Assembly (NCBI RefSeq): GCF_000526935.1
Contig: NZ_JAHA01000006.1
Location: 484,547 to 548,546 of the forward strand
Length of the DNA stretch: 64,000 nucleotides
Direction: 5' to 3'
From: Butyrivibrio sp. FCS014
GTDB lineage: Bacteria > Bacillota > Clostridia > Lachnospirales > Lachnospiraceae
The notes under the pieces are model-generated. The model was not told the DNA's origin, did not search any database, and saw only the letters and a program-made list of their open reading frames with translations. Shown piece by piece: positions 10,001-16,232 of this stretch (its first letter is position 1; every line of letters begins with the position of its first letter). The position numbers were made by a program, and so were the translations under genes.

Positions 10001-10339
10001 TTTGCCGACAGCGGCTTCAAGATCTATGCAACAGGCAGAACCCATGAGCTTATCACCGAGGCCGGAATTGAAGCTAAGAAGATAATGAAGAATTACGAGG
10101 GCGGAAGACCCAACGTAGAGGATGTTATCAAGAACGGCGAAGTACAGCTGGTTATCAATACACCTATCGGCCGCAGGGCAGCCCACGACGACGGTTACCT
10201 CAGAAGAGCAGCCATCAAGGCCCGCATCCCTTACATCACCACAGTAGCAGCCGGCAAGGCAGCCGCAGAGGGAATCAAAGAGGTTCTTGAGAAGGGCTGC
10301 GGCAACATCAAATCCCTTCAGGAATATCACAATGCTTGA
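7094..10339 (+). CDS. carB: Carbamoyl-phosphate synthase large subunit
   Basis: A 1081-residue protein, the normal length. It makes carbamoyl phosphate from bicarbonate, ammonia (from the small subunit's glutaminase) and two ATP, for pyrimidine and arginine synthesis. It shows the duplicated ATP-grasp layout: the first half begins [25 protein letters not shown] and the second [25 protein letters not shown]. Both carry NPRxSR signatures ([30 protein letters not shown]). The MGS-like regulatory domain occupies about the last 140 residues. SD AAAGGGGAG precedes the ATG. carA is not next to it, so the glutaminase subunit must be encoded elsewhere. The last eight bases overlap pncC. Confidence 0.98.
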   Translation: [1081 protein letters not shown]

Positions 10340-10832
10340 AAATACGGTTCGTGAGAAATACACAAGAATAACAAATACCCTGATAAGCAAGCAGCTCTCC
10401 ATTACCACAATGGAGAGCTGTACTTCAGGACAGATAGCATCCCTTATTACGGATACCGAAGGCTCTTCGGCCATAATGAAGGGAGCTTTTGTCACATACA
10501 GCAATGAAGCCAAGATAAGGTGCGGAGTCAGCGTCGATGTGATCAACAAATTCGGAGTCTATTCCGGGGAAACGGCTTCGGAAATGGCGATGGCCTGCAG
10601 AAACTTCTACGATGCTGATATAGGAATTGGTGTTACAGGAAGCTTTGGAAATATTGATCCAAATAATGAGGACAGCGTTCCCGGAGAGGTGTACTTTGCC
10701 ATCGCCACAAGATACGGGACAGAGGAGCACTTCAGTAAAGTCCCCGGCCAGTCCTCGAGGCTTGACTACAAGCTCTATATGGCAGATGTAATTGCAGATG
10801 CCCTTATGGAAGAGCTGGGCACGGATGCATGA
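10332..10832 (+). CDS. pncC: CinA C-terminal domain protein / nicotinamide-nucleotide amidase
   Basis: Start at ATG 10332, inside the last codons of carB. At 166 residues it equals only the C-terminal domain of CinA; the MoaB-like N-terminal domain is absent. The family deamidates NMN to nicotinic acid mononucleotide in NAD recycling. The expected Ser-Tyr-Lys set is present: Ser29 in MESCTSG, Tyr56 and Lys61 in VTYSNEAK. The GVTG segment near residue 100 also fits. The usual PGGG stretch reads FGNIDPNNEDSVPGE, a looser version. Coupled to carB by overlap, although no metabolic link between the two is evident. Confidence 0.85.
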   Translation: MLENTVREKYTRITNTLISKQLSITTMESCTSGQIASLITDTEGSSAIMKGAFVTYSNEAKIRCGVSVDVINKFGVYSGETASEMAMACRNFYDADIGIGVTGSFGNIDPNNEDSVPGEVYFAIATRYGTEEHFSKVPGQSSRLDYKLYMADVIADALMEELGTDA

Positions 10833-10895
10833 AGAATAGATACATGAAGCATGTGGGAATGGGATTACGTTGATTTGATTAGATATGGAGGTTTC

Positions 10896-11285
10896 ATGAG
10901 AGTACTGAACATTGAAGATACACCAATCAAGCATCGCAAGATCAGAGATGTCCTGGAAAGCTGCAGGATTACGGACATAGACCGTGTGGGATATCTTGAT
11001 GAAGGCATATCCGCATACAAGGAGTCGATAGCCTCCGGAAACCCCTACGATCTTGTTATCACCGACATGTGGTATCCGCCGACCCGGGGAGCCGACGAAG
11101 AGAAGTGCGGAGATAAGCTTGTGGAGATTGCTCTTAAAGAGAAGTGGGACGTACCCATAATCATCTGCTCCAACCAGAATTACAGCTATCCTGAGATCTT
11201 CGGGACGCTGTACTTCTCAGACAACGTAGACTGGGAAGGCCAGCTCAGACAGTATATAGAGCAATTAAGAAAGCCGTCGTCGTGA
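10896..11285 (+). CDS. Stand-alone receiver-like (CheY-type) protein
   Basis: Start at ATG 10896 behind TGGAGG; the longer frame from 10851 has no SD. At 129 residues there is room for a receiver domain only. It begins MRVLNIEDTP (acidic pair), has the phospho-acceptor position in LVITDMWYPP, and IIICSN at the Thr/Ser position. The conserved Lys near the end is not obvious (YFSDNVDW), so phosphotransfer chemistry may be altered. There is no output domain and no kinase beside it. The stop codon lies within the following terminator stem. Confidence 0.7.
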   Translation: MRVLNIEDTPIKHRKIRDVLESCRITDIDRVGYLDEGISAYKESIASGNPYDLVITDMWYPPTRGADEEKCGDKLVEIALKEKWDVPIIICSNQNYSYPEIFGTLYFSDNVDWEGQLRQYIEQLRKPSS

Positions 11286-11294
11286 CGGCTTTCA
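11271..11294 (+). terminator. Terminator overlapping the receiver gene stop, possibly bidirectional
   Basis: AAGCCGTC (11271-11278) pairs with GACGGCTT (11284-11291) around the TGA stop. The T-run is short (TTTCATT), and A/T-rich flanks on both sides could serve the reverse-strand gene as well. Confidence 0.55.
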
Positions 11295-11317
11295 TTAACT
11301 TCCGGAACAATGTAGTT

Positions 11318-11692
11318 CTAACATACGGTTACTGCCCGTTGGGCAAGGAACCTGCGTTGATATTTTGATAATAAAGGAGTATCAGTACTACCGTGGATTT
11401 CACTGTGGTACTGATTCTTTTTTGAGGGAAGATATCGGACTATTGCACCTGCGTCGTAACAGTTTTTTACATATACAGATACGATGTTTCCGGTAAATCT
11501 CTTTTTCATGTCTGAAATGACTTCAGAATCAGTTCTGTAATTCACGCGATCGACAGATAGTCCTTTAGGATCAGCAAATGCAGCAGATGATATGGTTCCA
11601 TCTTTTTTCCAAAACATGTCCATGACATCCGGCGGATATACGGCACGATATAACTTTTCTGTCTCTTTAAATTCATTATCCAATGGACTCAA
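11318..11692 (-). CDS. Hypothetical protein, lone reverse-strand gene
   Basis: A 124-residue frame on the minus strand. A stop lies three codons upstream, so the start must be the TTG at 11692 (a weak AGGT precedes it) or an internal codon; the 5' end may be eroded. The sequence has a compact conserved look: LYRAVYPPDV, GTISSAAFADPKGLSVDR, then NIVSVYVKNCYDAG and a basic C-terminus. I recall small uncharacterised proteins with the same 'ISSAAF.D..GLSVDR' core but cannot name a function. Flanked by plus-strand genes in both directions, which suggests a small insertion or cargo gene. Confidence 0.55.
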   Translation of the reverse strand: MSPLDNEFKETEKLYRAVYPPDVMDMFWKKDGTISSAAFADPKGLSVDRVNYRTDSEVISDMKKRFTGNIVSVYVKNCYDAGAIVRYLPSKKNQYHSEIHGSTDTPLLSKYQRRFLAQRAVTVC

Positions 11693-11769
11693 TCGGACCT
11701 AAACCTGCGGTTAATGGTTTCTTCCGGCAATTCGTCCTATGATAAACTCATAAGGAGGAGATTGCCCTT

Positions 11770-13671
11770 ATGTCCGAGATGACAATTGAAAAAGAAAGCT
11801 TCACCTGCTTGTTCAGGGACATAGAACCCACCTGGGAAGAGCTTGGATTCGACGAAGACATCCCCGGGAAGCTAATGGCGGAAGCAGAGAGAGCGGAGAA
11901 CAACTACATATATGCCACCATAATCGGTGACCGGCTGGTATATCGCAGCTTCTCCATGATCAGCGGAAAGCCATGCGAGAACTACAGGTATGTATTCCAC
12001 AGAAACATCATTGTCAAAGAGAGCAGAACCCGCGTCTATGAGATAGTTACGCCGCAGACCCTGACCGGTGATAAGGCCAAAGACATCACGGCAAAGAGCA
12101 ATGACTACTTCTGCGGGAAGCTCTTTGATATGTTCAGGGATAAAGTGGAAATCTCAAACAAGTGGGCCATCCTTCGAACTCTCCCCTATGTAAAAACCAG
12201 ATACCCAAAATTCGGATTCAAACCGTTCCTTGAAATCTACATAAAAAGCCGGGAAGACGGAGCAATTCTTCATTCCCCTCAAAAGCCGCTGCCCCATGAA
12301 GCATCGGCGTCTGCCCGGGCGCAGATGCGCCATGAATCCTTTGCTTCTGTCCCAAAGCTGATCCTCCACGAACTCTACGGAAGAAGTCACAAGGACCACA
12401 GCGCCGTGAGGCTTACAAGAAATCTTGTGGTTGTCACCGGGGAAAAGAGCTGTCGCTATCTGAACTTTAAGGAACAGACAAGGGTGTACTTTGATGCGAC
12501 AGAAGCCTATTACTTTGTAAAGAATGCAGTGACGGGAATGTGGCAGAGGGAGGAAATTGCCAAAGACTTTGAACTTGAAACGGACCTTCGGGAAAGGCTT
12601 GTAGACAGGGAATTGTTTACGGGAACCTTCGGGGAGCAGTTTGCGGAAAATGCGGTACATGGCAGGTGCCTCAACCCTGATATGATAGTATACGGAAGTC
12701 TCCTTGCCCAGGCGGGCTTCCTGTCGGCAGAACAGGCTGCAAAATCCGGGAGCCCTGTGTATCACCGGCTTCTGGAAAGTATATACAGCGGAAAGACAAG
12801 GGACAGCCAAAGATCCCTTCCGGAGCTTCTGGGAGTCACCGGACCGCAGCTTAAGTTTTTTAAGGGAATCGATCTTACCGATGACCTTGAAGAATTTGGC
12901 CGGAACATGAAGGACGCCGGGTTCATCCGGTATTATCCCGACATTCAAAAGCGCATATATGCTGTCTCTTTATTCATGAACTGGGCTTATAACAGCTACT
13001 TCGAATGCTACAGGGACGACGCGCGTCAGATAAGGCTTGATCTGTGTCTTGGAGCAAACACCATCTGCTCCATAGAGAAGTACAGCGGGGAAAAGAGATA
13101 TAGGCTTAGCATTGAGTACAGAGACTACCTGAGGATGAGACGAAGCTATCTGGCCTATATGGAGAACATGCGAGAGGATGATCCCATAAGGCAGGAAATT
13201 GCTGCATTCGGAGATGCTCCCATCAATATCAAACCCTCTAAGATCCATGACATGCACAATAAACTGGGTGAGATAGTGGGAATCTTATCCAGAAATAAGA
13301 CCATCTCAGAGTGCGACAAGGACATAATCTCAAGAAAAGAACATGAGGCAAAAGACATAGAGTATTACGGGAAGGATTACTCAATAATAATGCCAAAGGA
13401 TGCCACTGACATCATCCGTGAAGGCAGGATCCTTCACCACTGCGTGGGCCACGGCGGCTATATTGAGGCTATGGCCAGAAAGGAATGCAGGATACTGTTT
13501 CTTCGGGACAACACAAAACCTGACAAGCCCCTGATAACCATAGAGGAGCGGGGCGGCAGGATACGTCAGTGCTACGGCTTTGCCGACAGCCTTAATCGGG
13601 ACGCAGGCATCAGAGCCTTCATAAAGCAATATGCCAGTGAGCACAACTTCGCTATAGACGCAGCTATATGA
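11770..13671 (+). CDS. PcfJ-like protein
   Basis: A 633-residue soluble protein with a strong SD (AAGGAGGAG, 11752-11760). The C-terminal about 150 residues match the PcfJ pattern: YSIIMPKDATDIIREGRILHHCVG followed by CRILFLRD and PLITIEERGGRIRQCYGF. Conserved His-His-Cys and the 'G.IRQ..G' motif are the family's landmarks. PcfJ was first named from an Enterococcus conjugative plasmid, and homologues are common in Firmicutes mobile elements and chromosomes. The biochemical role is not established. The N-terminal about 450 residues are unassigned. No conjugation genes are nearby. Confidence 0.75.
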   Translation: MSEMTIEKESFTCLFRDIEPTWEELGFDEDIPGKLMAEAERAENNYIYATIIGDRLVYRSFSMISGKPCENYRYVFHRNIIVKESRTRVYEIVTPQTLTGDKAKDITAKSNDYFCGKLFDMFRDKVEISNKWAILRTLPYVKTRYPKFGFKPFLEIYIKSREDGAILHSPQKPLPHEASASARAQMRHESFASVPKLILHELYGRSHKDHSAVRLTRNLVVVTGEKSCRYLNFKEQTRVYFDATEAYYFVKNAVTGMWQREEIAKDFELETDLRERLVDRELFTGTFGEQFAENAVHGRCLNPDMIVYGSLLAQAGFLSAEQAAKSGSPVYHRLLESIYSGKTRDSQRSLPELLGVTGPQLKFFKGIDLTDDLEEFGRNMKDAGFIRYYPDIQKRIYAVSLFMNWAYNSYFECYRDDARQIRLDLCLGANTICSIEKYSGEKRYRLSIEYRDYLRMRRSYLAYMENMREDDPIRQEIAAFGDAPINIKPSKIHDMHNKLGEIVGILSRNKTISECDKDIISRKEHEAKDIEYYGKDYSIIMPKDATDIIREGRILHHCVGHGGYIEAMARKECRILFLRDNTKPDKPLITIEERGGRIRQCYGFADSLNRDAGIRAFIKQYASEHNFAIDAAI

Positions 13672-13698
13672 ATATTCATAAATAAAGTATAAAAAAAC

Positions 13699-13714
13699 CA
13701 CCTTCACAGAAAAA
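13699..13714 (+). repeat. CACCTTCAC-GAAAAAT motif upstream of GH3
   Basis: CACCTTCACAGAAAAAT-type sequence preceded by an A-run. A near-identical copy with one base fewer lies upstream of the GH16 laminarinase gene at 34011. Possible shared operator of the glucan locus. Confidence 0.4.
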
Positions 13715-13720
13715 TTACCC

Positions 13721-13748
13721 TTTCACGCCGGTACTTTGATGGTACAAT
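13721..13748 (+). promoter_or_regulatory. Predicted promoter of the GH3-GH94-phosphorylase operon
   Basis: TTTCAC (13721-13726), 16-bp spacer, TACAAT (13743-13748) with TGG immediately upstream. The leader is about 25 bases. A weak -35 with an extended -10 would suit an activator-dependent promoter. Confidence 0.5.
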
Positions 13749-13778
13749 TATGGAAGCGATAATGGAGGTGGATTTTTT

Positions 13779-16184
13779 ATGCAAAAATGGGCAAGACTTA
13801 ATTTTCAGCCGAACCTTCCCCTTTATGAAGAGGGGCGTGTGACCGGCAGCAAGGGACACATTGATATTTCAAGAAAGGCAGCTGAGGAGGGAATCGTACT
13901 TCTTAAGAATGACGGAACTCTTCCTCTTAATAAAGATACAAATCTGGTGCTTCTGGGCAAGGCATCGGTAGAATACGTCAAGGGAGGCGGCGGATCCGGA
14001 GATGTGTACTGCAAGTACATCCACTCCGTATACGATGGTCTCAAGGCCCGTGGTGTCAGCGTTTTCGAGAAACTGGCCACATTCTATAAAGAAGAGATAG
14101 GGGAGCAGTATAAGCTTGGACGAGTGCCCGGCATGACCGCAGAACCCGAGCTTTCTGACGATTTAGTCAAAGAGGCAGCGGAGTTTTCCGATACTGCTCT
14201 TTTCATGATAAACAGATTTTCAGGCGAGGGATGGGATCGCAGCAGCATCGAGTGCAACAGGGAGTTCAACCCATGGCCCGGCGAGACCAGCATGCCCGCC
14301 TTTTCAGCACAGATTTTCCCTGACGGGGACTTCTATCTTTCCGCCAACGAGAAGAAACTTCTTGAAACTGCCAAGCAGAACTTCAAGAAGATCATTGTCG
14401 TTCTCAATATCGGCGGAGTCATCGACTGCAGCTTCATAAATAATGAGAAGATAAATGCCGCTCTCTATATCGGACAGGGCGGAATGGAAGGCGGAGATGC
14501 CGCAGCAGAGGCACTTCTTGGCATCATCAATCCTTCCGGAAGACTGGTGGATACCTTTGCAGGTAAGCTTGAGGACTATCCTTCCACAGAGAACTACCAC
14601 GAGTCCTTTGATTTCGTTGAGTACACAGAGGACATTTACGTTGGCTACAGATATTTCGAGACCATTCCCGGAGCTAAAGAGAAGGTTATCTATCCCTTCG
14701 GCTACGGACTCTCCTACAGCTCTTTTGAGACAGCTGTAACAGGGGCAAAAGAGACAGAGGATGGCTTCGAGTTTACTGTTAAAGTTACCAACACAGGAAA
14801 CAGACCCGGCAAGGATGTGGTTCAGCTCTACTACGGTGCACCTGCAGGCAAGCTTGGAAAGCCTGCAAGAGCTCTTGGGGATTTTGCAAAGGCTCTTGAC
14901 CTTGCACCCGGTGCATCACAGGAGCTTACTCTCTGCGTAAGCCGCTATACAATGGCTTCCTACGATGACCTTGGAAAGGTTCAGGAGGCAGCTTATGTTC
15001 TCGAGGCAGGAACTTACGAATTCTTCATCGGAAGCAACGTAAGAGATGCGGTGAAGGTTGATTTTGCATGGAACAACGACAAGGACATCACAGTATGTCA
15101 GCTTACACATAAGCTTGCTCCCGTGGAGCTCAAAAAGAGAATGCTCTGCGACGGAAGCTACGAGGAGCTTCCTTTAGGTCAGCACAAGGACATCAACGAG
15201 TGCATATTTGAAAAGCTCGAGCCCGGAACAGAAGAGGCCCTTACTCCCATCGAGAGGGCAAGAGGCATGCATTATCTCACAAAGCCCTTCAAGGAGGGTG
15301 CAAGGAACTTCTTCGAGGTTTCAGAAGGCAAACTTACGGTAAAAGAATTTATGGCTCAGCTTTCAGACGACGAGCTTATCCACCTGGTAGGCGGACAGCC
15401 CAACACAGGTGTTGGAAATGTATTCGGAATGGGCAACATGCCTGAGTACGGAGTTCCCAATGCGGTAACAGCAGACGGCCCTGCAGGTGTACGTCTCGCT
15501 CCCGAGACCGGAATCCTTACAACAGCATTCCCCTGCTCAACCCTTATCGCCTGCACCTGGAACAGAGAGATCGCCGAGGAGATCGGCTTTGCAGGCGGCG
15601 AGGAGCTTAAAGAGAACAACCTTTGCGTATGGCTCACACCTGCCATCAACATCCACAGAAATCCCATGTGCGGCAGAAACTTCGAGTACTACTCAGAGGA
15701 TCCTTACCTTACAGGCCGCATGGCAGCAGCCATGGTTCGCGGAATCCAGAGAAACAGAGTGGGCGCCAGCGTTAAGCACTTTGCCTGCAACAACAAGGAG
15801 ACCAACAGAAAGCACAGCGACTCCAGAGTTTCAGAGAGAGCTATGCGTGAGATATACCTCAAGGCATTCGAGATGATCGTACATGAATGCGAACCTTACA
15901 CCATCATGTCCTCCTACAATGCCATCAACGGAGAGAGAGCTTCCGAGTCAAGAGACCTTCTTACCGGAATCCTTCGTGATGAGTGGGGCTATAAGGGCAT
16001 GGTTACCTCAGACTGGTGGACCAGAGGCGAGCACTACAAGGAGGTTAAGGCAGGCAACGATCTTAAGATGGCCTGCGGCTTCCCCGACAGACTTAAGAAG
16101 GCAATGGAGATGGGCGCTCTTACAAGAGCAGACCTTGAGCCCTGCGCCGAGCACATTTTAAACACTATCCTGAAGTTTGACTGA
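13779..16184 (+). CDS. GH3 beta-glucosidase with permuted domain order
   Basis: An 801-residue cytoplasmic enzyme with no signal peptide; SD GGAGGT precedes the ATG. The domain order is swapped relative to most GH3 enzymes. The GH3 C-terminal alpha/beta domain comes first (EEGIVLLKNDGTLPL at about 36-50), then an Fn3-like domain (about 310-420), and last the TIM-barrel catalytic domain. That barrel contains TADGPAGVR near residue 565 and the nucleophile Asp745 in VTSDWW. The same order is known from Butyrivibrio fibrisolvens and Ruminococcus albus beta-glucosidases. It hydrolyses terminal beta-glucose from short oligosaccharides. First gene of a three-gene run with the two phosphorylases. Confidence 0.93.
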   Translation: MQKWARLNFQPNLPLYEEGRVTGSKGHIDISRKAAEEGIVLLKNDGTLPLNKDTNLVLLGKASVEYVKGGGGSGDVYCKYIHSVYDGLKARGVSVFEKLATFYKEEIGEQYKLGRVPGMTAEPELSDDLVKEAAEFSDTALFMINRFSGEGWDRSSIECNREFNPWPGETSMPAFSAQIFPDGDFYLSANEKKLLETAKQNFKKIIVVLNIGGVIDCSFINNEKINAALYIGQGGMEGGDAAAEALLGIINPSGRLVDTFAGKLEDYPSTENYHESFDFVEYTEDIYVGYRYFETIPGAKEKVIYPFGYGLSYSSFETAVTGAKETEDGFEFTVKVTNTGNRPGKDVVQLYYGAPAGKLGKPARALGDFAKALDLAPGASQELTLCVSRYTMASYDDLGKVQEAAYVLEAGTYEFFIGSNVRDAVKVDFAWNNDKDITVCQLTHKLAPVELKKRMLCDGSYEELPLGQHKDINECIFEKLEPGTEEALTPIERARGMHYLTKPFKEGARNFFEVSEGKLTVKEFMAQLSDDELIHLVGGQPNTGVGNVFGMGNMPEYGVPNAVTADGPAGVRLAPETGILTTAFPCSTLIACTWNREIAEEIGFAGGEELKENNLCVWLTPAINIHRNPMCGRNFEYYSEDPYLTGRMAAAMVRGIQRNRVGASVKHFACNNKETNRKHSDSRVSERAMREIYLKAFEMIVHECEPYTIMSSYNAINGERASESRDLLTGILRDEWGYKGMVTSDWWTRGEHYKEVKAGNDLKMACGFPDRLKKAMEMGALTRADLEPCAEHILNTILKFD

Positions 16185-16232
16185 TCAGGAATTTTGAACC
16201 GTTAATACACACATACTACAAAGGACACAGAC

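Noticed and set aside
11318..13671. Toxin-antitoxin pair formed by the orphan and the PcfJ gene
   Set aside because: They are on opposite strands, sizes do not fit, and no toxin or antitoxin motif is visible.
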